Notes under the pieces: generated by a model | The model's input: only the letters and a program-made list of their open reading frames with translations | What the model was told of the DNA's origin: nothing | Database searches by the model: none | Assembly: GCA_009829735.1 (NCBI GenBank) | Contig: CM020618.1 | Coordinates: 43,500,497-43,564,496, forward strand | Direction of reading: 5' to 3' | DNA from: Pyropia yezoensis | Taxonomy: Eukaryota; Rhodophyta; Bangiophyceae; Bangiales; Bangiaceae | Length of the DNA: 64,000 nt | Shown: in pieces, positions 42,702 through 53,465 of the stretch | Numbering within the stretch: position 1 is the first letter of the stretch | How the letters are laid out: each line of letters starts with the position of its first letter | Program-made: the position numbers and the translations under genes

Positions 42702-43692
42702 CGGGACGGGCGAAAGTGAATCCACTGGGGATCAAACCCACGACGACGCCTACACGCGTGTTTCTTAATGTGGTTATGTTACCCATACGCCTCTTGTGCA
42801 AAATCTTGTAGCTCACAACGCTATGAGTGTACTTGGTTTACTGGTATTTGTGATCTTTGCTTTCGATTTGCTTGACATGATTCTTGTTTGGTTTGGCGGT
42901 TGGCTGCGTGAGTGTACTTGGCGTTGTGTGCACACATCGCGCGGTTTCATCAGCCTACGTTTAGTCTGCCTGCGAGCGGATGAAGGTCTACAGGACAACC
43001 AACACACGCACCTTCGTTCCCTCACAGCAATCGTTTACCTCTGACCGCACCATCGCCATCATGTCAAATGTCCGGATGTCCCCTTGGCTGACCCAGTGAG
43101 TGCTTGCAGTACCAAAAGCGATTGGTCGGCTAGGATTGGCGGGGAACAGACAGTCAGACTCCATATGGACCTTGTAAAGTGTTTCGAATTTGTGTTTTGT
43201 ATTTATCACGCTTGTCAATTCCTTGAATGTGAGTGTTTATAGTACTATAATCACCTACTTCTCAGTGATTTGCGCCATCTGCCTGACCTGCGATTCAGTT
43301 GTTTGCAAAGAGTCCCTGTCATCCCCGGAATGGATGCCTTATTGTGTTGGTTTCTCAGCCGAGGAAGCCTGGTTGTCTTATCTTGTTCACTCCACCACTT
43401 CGTTTTTGGACTTTTTTGTCGACTCACAAGTTGCATTCCATTTTAGAACGCATATTGAGTTCCGTAATGGTAGGTTCATAGTTGCAAGTACTTTGGGCGT
43501 TGAACTGGCTTGTTTTTATGACGTGAAATCGGTCGTGGTGTATCGCTCACCGCGGTCGGATGTTTACAGTGTTGTTTGTGCGCGCTCTGGCTTTTCCTGC
43601 CGCGTTGTATGTGCCCGCGGCGGCTGCAGTGGATCTTTGATTCCCCGTGCTTCTTGTGGTGTTGTCTGTTCATGTCGCTTTGTACATCCATC
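42702..43692 (+). promoter_or_regulatory. Upstream region of methyltransferase-SET gene with a degenerate palindrome B
   Basis: At 43,229 the left half of palindrome B is intact (GTGAGTGTTTATAGTACTAT) but the right half is mutated (AATCACCTACT). No gene is supported between 42,721 and the ATG; frames are short and AT-richer than the genes. A B-box-like word on the minus strand near 42,720-42,735 does not fold into a tRNA. Confidence 0.5.
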
Positions 43693-45304
43693 ATGGCTTC
43701 TCCGTCGGATCGCACGTCTCGGGCCGTGCAGGCAGTGGCAGCGTGCGCGAGGCGGTTCAGCTTGTCTCCGAACGATGTGGAGTCTGGGGTCGAGCTGCAG
43801 GTTTCCTTGTTGTTCGCTGTTGGTGACGTACGTGACGCGTACCTGTCGACTTTGCTGCAGACGGGTCGTGCAGTGGGTTCGGTCGGTCAGCGTGCTGGGG
43901 CTGTGCGTTGCTCTTGGGATGCGGTGTGCGCTTGGGCTCGCGATGCGGCTGCCTCTGGCGGCGAACCCGATGATGACGTCGCGTTGCTGGAGCTCCCCTT
44001 CGTGGCCGATTTATCGGCAGCCGTCTGCGCGCTCATGCACTACCGTTCGCGAGACGTGGAAGAGGTTGCAAAGCGCGTTGCTGGCGTTTTATCAACCGAT
44101 GTGGTAGATGCAGGCTATGCGTACCTCTCGTGGCCTCCGCCGGCGGCCGACTATCGCGTTTGGCAGCTGCTGCTCGCTTGGACCGGTCGGTGGCAACAAC
44201 TTGCGGATCTCGAAGATGCCGTCAGCCGTAGCCGTGGCTGCTTACCGCTGACCGGGCGCTCTCCGGGTGCGACCGCTGTGATCTGTGCCATGGAGTCCAT
44301 GTCTGGCATGCGGTTCGACGCTGATGTCGGGCAATCATGGCTTGGCGACGTGCTGGCACCCGCTCTACCTTCCGTGCATCGTTCGGCGCGTCGGCGCGTC
44401 GGGGCAAGGCGGCATCGTGCTTCTTCCCTCACGCCCTTTGAGCAGGTGCTTTGGCTATCTCGCGTGATTGAGCTGACCGGCGGGACGCCGATGCAGCACA
44501 CGACGGCGCGCCAAGAGCAGCTGCGGGAGCTGCATGGTCGACAAAGTAGGCAGCCACCGCGCCATCAAGGAGTCCAGGACACGTCGGGGGGTACTTCTTC
44601 GGCGCTCGTACGTGCGCACGCCATCTCGGAGGTTGTTGCACGTGCTGTTCGGAGTCTAGTGCGGGCTTGGGACGCGCTTGCGCGTCGCGCGCGCTTCTCG
44701 TCTGCGGAGGAGATGCTGGGTCCGTACATTCTGTGGTCTCCTTCGCGTCTCAAGTACGAGGCGCTCGTGGAGGGGGGTATTGGGCGGCTGGCGCCCCTTG
44801 CTCAGAGTCGAGATCTTTTTCACGGCCTTGTTCCGAGTGCTGTTCGCGGCAGTGTGGATCCAGAAGCGCTGGGGCGTTCGCCAGTTGCGGATGAGCAGCT
44901 TCGTCTGGCGTCCAAGCTTTTTCTATCCCACTTGGAGACTGTCACATCTCGTGTCGACATCTTGGGCTTTGCCTTGCACCCTTCGACAGAGCCGCGGTAC
45001 CGGTTGAAGTCTCTGCACGCCAACACGCGGCGGCGCGGTCGAGTTGCTGGAAGCAGTAGCGGAAGTGCGCTCCCAGCACATCCGCAAGCTGCGTGTCTGT
45101 CTTTGGCGCACTACCGCTTGCCGCGCTCTTTGTGCTGTGCAGATGGAGTTCCCCCGATTCTGGCGGCTATTTCTGCTGGCCTGAATGCCCTCGCTCCGCC
45201 CGAGGACGCTGCTGAGGACGGGGGGAAGCTCCCGTTTTGGGACAGCAGCAGCAGCAGCGAGGTCAGCGATGGAAGCGACAGCAGCAAAAGTGACGACCGC
45301 AGCA

Positions 45305-45340
<36 letters not shown>

Positions 45341-47374
45341 GGAGCTCTGGGGGGGGCGGCACTCGTTCAAGCCAAGGGGAAACAGTAGAGGACTGGCAAA
45401 GCGTTCTCGGTGACAGCAGCAGGACGCGCAGCAGCGGCAGCGGCAGCAGCTCGTCGAGTGGCGGCGGCAGCAGGAGCGACCGCACGTGGAGTAGCGGCGG
45501 TACCTCCCCGGCGGGTCAGGTTGTGCCCGACTCGCCGCTTCGAAGAATCTCATTATCGGCGGTCATATCGGATCTGTATGCGTCGTGTTCGTCAGCGGAA
45601 GGGGTTGGATATAGGCGGCAACCGGGGAGTGGCATTGACACTGCGTACGCAGGGAGCGTGCTTGCTGCTGCAGGTCCTGTTGTGCCTTTGGCATCGGTGC
45701 ACCCTCTGATCCCCGCCCGTCGTCGGGGCTTCCTTCCTGCTCTGGGCGGTGTTATGCTGTCTGCAGCTGGCGGCAGCGGCGGGAGTGTCGGTCGTCGCAC
45801 GGCCGCAGCGGGCGGGGCTGCCCCTGTCGGTTCTCCTCTGGCTCGGTCTACCTCTCCTACCCCATCGTCTAAGAAGGCTGCTGCGTCGTCTTCTTTGGTG
45901 CGTTCTGCTCAGGAAGGCCTGTCAGTGGCGGAGGCGCAAGGTGTCGTCAGCGCTGCTCTCAGCAAGGTGGTGTGGACGCACAGCGGGGACTACAAAGACT
46001 TCCTGAAAGCGCATGAGGCGCATCGGGGCGGCAGTGCATCTGAAGCTGAGCACAAGGGCATCGTGGGACAGGTGCAGCTTGTACTGACCGACCCTCCGTA
46101 CAACACACGCCGGGAGCAGAACGCCAAGCACTCTGAGTACGATGTCATGGGAGCAGAGGACTACACTTTCTCTGTGCGGCTCTTTCGCGACCTTGTTCGC
46201 CCAGGCGGCCATGTCCTCATCTTTTGCTCCTTCCAGCAATGGTCTTTGTGGGTGGATGCGCTGCGGGCATGCCAAGATGATTGGCAAGATGCAGGCGAAC
46301 ACGGCGCCCGGCGGGGCTCGAAGCGGTCAAGGGATGGGGGGGGTTCCGCTGCCGGCGCGCCCAAGTCTCAGTCGCCCGCTTTCATTGTGGACGGCGTGCC
46401 CCTGCTCGTGATCAAGGATCCTCATTCCTTTTCTTTTGGTCAGACGTTCAGCTCTGTGGTGCTGACGAGCAAGGCAGAGATTGTTGTGCACGCCACCCGC
46501 CGTGGGCTCTCCCCCAGTGAAGCGCATGCGCGGGTGTCTTACCGGGGATTTGGCTACGTTGCGTCCGACTACGCCGCCTCGACCAACATCGTCAACAATG
46601 TTCGCAGTCTTCCCCGAGCAGAAGTGGTGCTGCGAAATCCTTCGGCCCGGTCCGGCGGCTTCCTGAGACCCGAGCAAAAGGGGTTGGCGCTGCTGCAAGA
46701 GTTGATCGCTCGCTTCTCCCACCCGCTGGACTTGGTGGCGGACCCCTTTTGTGGTACTCTATCCGTTGCAGTCGCGGCCCTGACCATGCGCGCGGGCCAA
46801 TATCGACGGGCCCTTGTGGGTGACTCTGACGCGGCGTGCATTGCTGCCTCTCGAGGACGGCTCCTCCGCGCATTTGTCAGCGCCGTGCTGCAAGGTGGTC
46901 TGGCGGAGCATGTCGACGGCCGGATCGTTCGGGCTTGTCGGGTTCTGGCGGAGGCTTCCTTGCGGGAGGACATTGCGTCAGGCATTCAATACCTGTCTCA
47001 GTCGGCGTACGCGTATGGGTCGTCCTACACGGCGCCGTTTCCCAGTCTCCCCCGGCCGGTGGCGTACCAACTCGACATGCAGGTCCCGGCCGGCCAGCCT
47101 GCACACTGTGCTCTGCCCGACGTTCTCATTTCCTGGCTCGCCTCCAGGTGGGCAGTGCCGCACGCCGGCATGGTGTCGGACGGCGAGCGCGTGTCAATGC
47201 CTCAGATTTTGGCTCTCCGAGGTGTTGCCGTCGACCGCTGGCCGCTGGAGCTGCGGTGCCGTCTCATGGTGGAGGACCTTGACGCGATGAGGTGTGCCGA
47301 AGCTGCCAGCCTCGGCGTTGCCGTCGCCCCCTCCTCTGTAAACGGGGGCGCAGGTGGTCTCGGCATTTTTGCCC
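43693..47374 (+). pseudogene. Beta-class DNA methyltransferase-SET gene, E4 copy, SET domain cut off by E3
   Basis: The start ATCATGGCTTC at 43693 matches the start style of the other element genes. The first 500 residues are an unassigned helical region shared with the E3 copy (VGDVRDAYLS). A Ser-rich low-complexity segment (about 515-600) follows. The methyltransferase has motif IV in VLTDPPYNTRREQ (D800), a target-recognition-like middle (VVHATRRGLSPSEA), LRPEQKGLALLQELIARF, and motif I DLVADPFCGT (D1017 of DPFCGT). Motif IV before motif I marks the beta class of N6-adenine/N4-cytosine enzymes. The frame then enters a SET domain at GGAGGLGIFA and is replaced by E3 sequence at about 47,375; the stop at 47,380 belongs to E3. 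The methyltransferase part may still be expressed as an intact domain, but the SET domain is lost. Confidence 0.8.
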
Positions 47375-47720
47375 TAAGGTAAGAATATACGGAAGGAACG
47401 AGGGACCCCCCTCAGTGAATCAATTTCGCAGTGTTTCGGAAACGACGCAACTGTAAGGACCCCCCAGACTGCGTCGATTTCGCAGGGTGGCCCATACGCG
47501 TCAATTTCGCACCTACGTTCCTTTCCTCTGCGTCGCTTCCATCTGGCTTCTCATTGGCCGCCGACACGGAAACGATGCAACCCCCCCCAGTGCGTCAATT
47601 TCGCACCCTCTGCGTCGTTTCCCGATCGCTTCCGATTGGCCCCCGCCTGGAAAGGAACGAACCCCCCTCAGTGCGTCGATTTCGCACCCTCTGCGTCGTT
47701 TCCCGCGACCCTGCCAGGTG
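47375..47720 (+). repeat. E3 left-end subterminal repeats
   Basis: The arrangement mirrors E1/E2 but with different words: ACGATGCAAC or ACGACGCAAC, a C-rich loop, then GTGCGTCAATTTCGC or TGCGTCGATTTCGC, followed by CTCTGCGTCGTTTCC. The last pair occurs at about 47,590 and 47,672. The stretch GTC(A/G)ATTTCGC is common to E1, E2 and E3. A shared layout with diverged sequence suggests co-evolving recombinase sites. Confidence 0.65.
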
Positions 47721-48661
47721 ATCCGCGCGAACGCCCACCTCCTCCCCCTCCTTTGAGTCCGCCGCTCCCCCCCCCCCCCAACCCGCCGTTGATTTCCCCC
47801 TTCTGCACGCTCCCCTGGCGTTCCCCCCCCCTCCCGTTTCCCTTCTCAAATCCCCCGAAGCCCCCCGCGCTACCTCCCCTCATACTCTGCCGTCCCCCCC
47901 CCCCCCCAGTGCCTCCCCGCCCTCCCCCCCCAACCTCCTGCGCGCCGCTTGGCGCTTCCCCTGTGCACTAAGTCGAGTAGCCCACCTTTCTGCCGCCAGT
48001 ACACATACCCCCCCCCCCCCGCCCCAAAAGCATCCCCCCCCGTGCCCTTGGTCATTTTTCCTCTCTCCGCCCGCCACCCCTCACCCCCGTTGATCCCGGC
48101 TTCCCCTGCCCGCCTCCCCACCCCTCCCCCCGCCCCCCTTCTTCATCTGCCTCTGTGTCTATTACAATAAACCCCTGCATCCAGATGTTTCCCGCCAATC
48201 CCGCCGTCCCCGTCCGTTACACTTGCCGATCCCTCCCCCGCAGCCGCCCGTTTATCCAACCGCGCGTTTCGCATCAATACCTCGTCCCCTCGCGTTCCCA
48301 GTCGCACGTAACGTCCCACTGTGCTGCACTCCCGTTTCCCTCCCCCATCGCCTTGCCCCCCCTTTGCTCTCCGCCGTGCCCGCCGACCTGACTGGCCGTT
48401 GCCCACCCTGTCCTTCCCACGCGCCCCTTCCGCCCCCGCTCGCTCTCCGCCGTGCCCTCCAACCTGGCCCTGTCCTTTCCACCCTGTCCTTCCCCCGTGC
48501 CCCCTCCGCCCAACCCCCCCCCCACGCTTGGCCACGCGCTGGTCAGCCCCGACGCCGCCGCCCCACCCCTCTCTGCTCTCTCTCCTCCCGTTGCCCTCCT
48601 GCTCTTCCCCCCCGCCTCGAGCCCCCCCTCAACCCTTATCGCACTCAATTCTCAGCTGGAC
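47721..48661 (+). other. E3 CT-rich leader, no gene
   Basis: This stretch is C- and T-rich with long C runs. Frames open on it are Pro/Ser-rich translations. By analogy with E1/E2 it is the promoter and leader of the helicase gene; the 40-bp repeats seen there are absent. CAATAAAC at about 48,166 is an isolated polyadenylation-like word. Confidence 0.45.
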
Positions 48662-51600
48662 ATGGACGGCGGGGCTGGCGCCGCCGCGAGACCTGCCGGG
48701 AGCTCTGCCCGGCAAGCCCCTGCCGGCCCGCCTACTGCTGCTGTCCCCGCCGCTCCTCCTGCAGCGCCTCTGCCCGTCTCCGTTCCTGCTGCCTCTCTGG
48801 GCGCCCCGTCTGGGCCGCCCATCGCCCCTCCCCCCCCCCCCCCCCCGCCCGCGCCAGCGCCTCACCCCCCTTGCGTCGACACTGGCGCCCCGCCTGGGGC
48901 GCCAGCTGGGCTCCCGCCCCCTGCGCCTGATGGCGGGGAGCCCCCCACTTGGACGGGTCTCTACGCCTGGGAGCAGGCGGCGCTCGTTATCTGCGTGCCC
49001 TGCCAGACCACCATCGAGTCGGCGGCCCAGCTCAAGAACCACCTGAGCCTGCGAACGCACAAGCACGCCCTGCGGGCCGCCTGCGGCGCCGAAGGCGGCG
49101 CGCCACTGCCAGCAGGGTCGCAGCTTCCGGCCTATGCGGCGTCTACTGTGGCGCAGAGCCAGGCGCTGCTGGTGGTCCCGGCCGAGCCGGCGCAAGCGGC
49201 ACTGCGCGAGCGCTACACCTCGTCGCCGTGGCNNNNNNNNNNNNNNNNNNNNNNNNNNNNNNNNNNNNNNNNNNNNNNNNNNNNNNNNNNNNNNNNNNNN
49301 NNNNNNNNNNNNNNNNNNNNNNNNNNNNNNNNNNNNNNNNNNNNNNNNNNNNNNNNNNNNNNNNNNNNNNNNNNNNNNNNNNNNNNNNNNNNNNNNNNNN
49401 NNNNNNNNNNNNNNNNNNNNNNNNNNNNNNNNNNNNNNNNNNNNNNNNNNNNNNNNNNNNNNNNNNNNNNNNNNNNNNNNNNNNNNNNNNNNNNNNNNNN
49501 NNNNNNNNNNNNNNNNNNNNNNNNNNNNNNNNNNNNNNNNNNNNNNNNNNNNNNNNNNNNNNNNNNNNNNNNNNNNNNNNNNNNNNNNNNNNNNNNNNNN
49601 NNNNNNNNNNNNNNNNNNNNNNNNNNNNNNNNNNNNNNNNNNNNNNNNNNNNNNNNNNNNNNNNNNNNNNNNNNNNNNNNNNNNNNNNNNNNNNNNNNNN
49701 NNNNNNNNNNNNNNNNNNNNNNNNNNNNNNNNGGGGCCAACCAGGCGCTCCATGACGCGGTTGCGATGCGCGTCGCGGAGCAGGTGCGGCAGATTGGCAA
49801 CCCGTCGGGCGACGCTTCGGGCCGCTCTGCGGTCATTGGCGTTTTTTGCGAGACGGTGGACGAGGTCAACGGCGTTGCAAACGCCTTGTGTGGCATCCAA
49901 GGAACCCTGCGGAGCCAACGCCGCGGGCGGCTCTTCACGACATGCGTGACGTGGTGGTGCTCAAGTTTCACGCCGCGGACGCCACACTTGCGGAGCGTGC
50001 TCCGGACGCGCCGGCCCCGCTACCTGCCCGTGCTGCCGCACCTGGTAACTCCTCCGCACCGGTTGCAACCCCGTCCGACCTCACGGGCGCGACAACCCGC
50101 GCCCGTGGCAGTGACGCTGAGCCCGACACGCAGCCGCTGTTCCACGTTCACAACCTCTTTTCTGAAGGCGGCCGCCCCGGCGACGACGCCTCTACCATTG
50201 CGTCGTACACGGGCAGCAAGTCCGCGGCCGAGGTTGTGGCCTCAACAATCGCGCGCCCGTCTGTCGGCGTTGTCATTGTCGTTGGCTCCCCGGCGGTCTC
50301 GACAGGCACCGACTTCCCCTCCATGGTGTGGGCTCTGTTTCTCGGTGGTCGGAACCTGTTGACATTTGGCCAAGCGTCTGGCCGCCTATGCCGCTCCCCG
50401 TCCCTGGTGGGTACGGCCGTCGTTTGGAACCCGGACGGGTACTCGTACGTGCTGACGTCGCAGTCGGCGGTCGAGCGGGTGCCCAACTTGGCGGCCCTGG
50501 GCAACTTTGACCAGTGGTCCGCTCTCCCTGCCACCGAATGCCGCAGGCTTGGGTTGGACGCCACCCTCGATGGCTTCTCGCGAGACACGTTTGTGTCGTG
50601 CACCGCGGGGGGATTTGCACGCTGCGACTACTGTGAGGAGCAGGTGCGGAAGAAGCGCCGTCGCGAGTCGGATGTCGCGGGGTCGCCCGACAAACCCCCC
50701 GACTCTGGCACCAGCGGTGGCCGTGGCCACGATATTGCTGGCTCCTCCTCCGGCGGCGGGGCAGCTGAGAGTCCGCAAGAGCGGGACATGCGAATGCGCA
50801 CTCCTCTACCTGGGCTGCGGTTTCCGACGAGGACGCGCCTGGCAGACGACCTGGACATGACGCCTCCATCGGGGCCGCCGACAAGGACAACGACCGCCCG
50901 AATGGACAACGCTGTGAGTGGCAACGCCGGTGGCTCTGGCGGCGACATCATCACGTCGCCCTTGACGCAGTCCCAGAGGGCTGCACTTCCGCCGACATCC
51001 GTCGTCACGGCTAGCGCCACTCCCGCAGCCGGCCGCGGTAGCAGTGGTGGACCCGCTTCCTCTTCCGGTCCTCCCGCCTCCACTGTACCTGCCGTTTTCG
51101 AGAGTGCGCGCTACATGCTGGCAGACGACCGGGCGCTCGCGGCATACGCGCTCACTCTGGAGACCCTTCAGCGGGGTCAGCGCGCTGCACTTGCCGTGTG
51201 GCGCAGCTACGACCAGGGCGACTACAAGCCGCCATGCTCGTGGTGTCGGGCGCTGTCTGTGCCAGTCACTCCCGGCATGAAGCACACGTCGTCCTCGTGC
51301 TTCAACCGTGTTTGCATGAACTGCCTTCGGCCAAGCATCATGCGCCAGTCTGCAAGGACGGCAACCATGGGAGACGTTTGCTGTCAGCCGCGCAACATTT
51401 GCAAGGAGGACCCCAAGCCGTGGGATCCCAACACGGACGGGCACATCGACCCGAGCATCTCTCGATGTGACGGGTGCTGCCTGCCAAGGACGGTGCGCTG
51501 CGACGACGAGACGGCTCACGACATGCACGGGGCGGCGCACTTTGGGCCGACCAAGTGCCCGTGGACGTTGTGTATCAAGGTCGTGCTGATCCAGGTGCTG

Positions 51601-51867
51601 CTGTCCCGGGCCCACATGTCGGTCGACAAGCCTGATTTTGCGCCGGCCTTGTTCAAGGCATGCCAAGTCGAGTGGACAACGACCTCAGGCAATGGCAGCG
51701 ACGCAGCGCCCGAGCGTCTTATTCCCAACGACCTCTTGGTCTGGGGGCCAAACAAGCGCCAGCAAGGTACAGACGCGATTGCTCGTTGGCTGACAAGCGG
51801 CCGAAAGCTGCCCAACATTGTCTTGCTTGCGCCCATCTTGGCGCGCGCGTTTGATCTTTCGTTTTAA
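48662..51867 (+). pseudogene. E3 recombinase-helicase gene, interrupted by assembly gap and a frameshift
   Basis: The start ACATGGACGG is followed by a Pro-rich N-terminus and a finger equivalent to that of E2 (VICVPCQTTIES, LKNHLSLRTHKHAL). The gap begins after ERYTSSPW. It resumes at NQALHDAVAMRVAEQV, which matches E2 about 3.57 kb further on, so about 3 kb more than the 500 N is missing if the gene is full length. At 49,895-49,945 the frame changes: CETVDEVNGVANALC is in one frame and DMRDVVVLKFHAAD in the next. Then follow motif V GSPAVSTGTDFPSMVW, motif VI QASGRLCRSP, and the Cys-rich tail (PPCSWCRALSV, CFNRVCMNCLRPS, KCPWTLCIKVVLIQV) ending PNIVLLAPILARAFD. Since the shift is near the gap, an assembly error is possible and the real gene may be intact. 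Confidence 0.75.
49233..49732. other. Assembly gap, 500 N
   Basis: Exactly 500 N. The flanking helicase segments correspond to positions about 3.57 kb apart in the intact E2 gene, so the true length is probably near 3.5 kb unless the copy carries a deletion. Confidence 0.95.
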
Positions 51868-52040
51868 ACATGCATGCATATGTAAAGGCAAAAACTTAGA
51901 AGACAGTAAGTACAAATTACATTCTAATTATTCCGAAATGTATTCACTCGCAAAAGTACAAGAATCACTTGTGAGTCACGACATATTCGGATTTCAAGAC
52001 TCGCGGAAAGTGCGCATGGTCAGGACTGGGCCGGACCAGG

Positions 52041-53039
52041 CCAGTAGCACTACTGGTGCACGTGACGAGTAGTGCTACTCGTCCTGTTTCGACTGCGCCT
52101 AATCCCGTGAAAACTCCTGTGATGCACATGTCGTTGTGGAAAGTTCGAAATGTCATTGGTGCGTGACTTCAAAAATAATGGCATGTCTCAGAGGTGACAC
52201 TTGTTTTTCGCGGTGAGCATGAATCGACGAGTAGTACTACTCGTCAGTCCCCTGACGAGTAGTGCTACTCATCCAATTCCCGAAGTTGTTCTTTCAGGAA
52301 GTGTTTTTTGCAGATGCTGGTTGCTGCTCCAACGAGTAGCACCACTCGTTCAGAAGTACCAAACCATGGATGAGCAGTGCTACTCACACACGGGCTCTAT
52401 CTTCGGTGATGGAGTCGCTCGTGCGTGGGATGCCAGACGAGTAGTGCTACTCGCCAGATGCTGTATAGTTGCCACCATGCTGGGCTTCTCCTGCCGTAAC
52501 GACGAGTAGTGCTACTGTGAAGCACACACTGTCTGGAGAGGTCGTGCGTTGTCACAGCAGGGTTTTCAATCACGAGTAGTGCTACTCTCGATCGTCACGT
52601 ACATTTCCATGTTAGTCATAAGCAGATCTTCCTTGTCCTTACGGCACAAGATGGCTCGATGCTTTACGATCCGTTCCCCGGACAAAAACACATACGCCCC
52701 AACGCACGAGGGTGAATGAGTCGTGCTGCTCCTCGCCATCATGAACATCAGTCTGCCTTTGATGGATGCTGAACGAGTAGTGCCACTCGAAGTGAAGGTC
52801 ACCATATTGCCACACTCTGCAGAGTGCGTTCAGTAGTACTACTGGCATGCGCTTCGAGTTTTGTATGTTTAAATGTCATACGTGCTCATCAGTTGAACTG
52901 TTAGAGTTGCACCACTCGATGACAACCACCTGCACGTGGAAGGCCTGGGTCGATTGTCTAGGGATCACCAGTAGTGCTACTGGATTTGCGTGTCAGTATC
53001 ATGTTGCCCTTTGAAGTGAATGTCCAGTAGCACTACTGG
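52041..53039. repeat. Palindrome C cluster 1 (about 14 copies)
   Basis: About fourteen dispersed copies of GACGAGTAGTGCTACTCGTC or variants begin 174 bp after the helicase stop. Examples: 52,064-52,083 (full), 52,226-52,245 (full, with perfect centre AGTAGTACTACT), 52,254, 52,331, 52,436, 52,501, 52,571, 52,771. Towards the next gene the outer arms change to CCAGTAG/CTACTGG (52,041, 52,968-52,983, 53,024-53,039). The centre is usually TG or CA, which gives most copies an orientation. The intervening sequence is unique, so selection on the site is likely. Inferred role: parS-like binding sites. Confidence 0.85.
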
Positions 53040-53465
53040 CAGATGTTTCCCAGTCGGTCGTTCGGTGATGGGTCAAAGCAGTTATCGTAAGTGCGACTTA
53101 GTCGGACTTACATTTTTAAATACGACTTGACCGGAATTTTTCGAGACCATTTGGTTTTGGATTATGAGATCTGATTTATGCTCCCATGTGCTATGTTGGG
53201 GCCCTCACAGCGCGGGCCAATGAGATGCCTCTCGGGCTCTATAAATTTGGTTCTTGTCGGGTCCTCGTTTGCTTCTCAGGTCGTCATCTCATCCTCATCC
53301 GCCACACCCACTCCTTTGTACCCCGCTTACCATTGCCTTATCTGCCCCTCATTTTCCCTTTTTCACCTCGCTTGTCCTCCTTTTCTCCTACCCACGTTTT
53401 TTCTTTTCACGCCTTTTCCTCATACTTTCCCCTTTTCTTGCCTGGACTTCCAGCAGTTTTTCATC
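53040..53465 (+). promoter_or_regulatory. Promoter and leader of E3 ParB-oxygenase gene, TATA box at 53,240
   Basis: TATAAAT at 53,240-53,246 lies in the context GGGCTCTATAAATTTGG, about 220 bp before the ATG. It is followed by a long CT-rich leader. This is the clearest core promoter in the window. Confidence 0.6.

Larger units (their letters stand above)
34500..47374 (+). mobile_element. Element E4: 5'-incomplete, truncated at its 3' side by E3
   Basis: This unit carries the helicase 3' end, palindrome B starting 85 bp after the helicase stop, a large ParB-oxygenase gene, a 109-bp repeat array with the same palindrome, and a methyltransferase-SET gene. E3 begins inside the SET domain at 47,375. 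Gene order equals that of E3. The left end is hidden in the assembly gap. Confidence 0.65.

Noticed and set aside
42718..42790. Possible minus-strand tRNA (GGTTTGATCCC-like B box)
   Set aside because: No matching acceptor stem or A box can be found, and the T-stem pairs only partly.
47371..47385. AAGGTAAG at the end of the E4 methyltransferase-SET frame as a 5' splice site
   Set aside because: The same position is the start of E3, which matches the E1 and E2 left ends, and no SET exon follows in the window.
53178..53465. Translation of the upstream in-frame extension of the E3 ParB-oxygenase gene
   Set aside because: It overlaps the TATA box and the CT-rich leader, and has no counterpart in the other copies, whose similarity begins at MAR.
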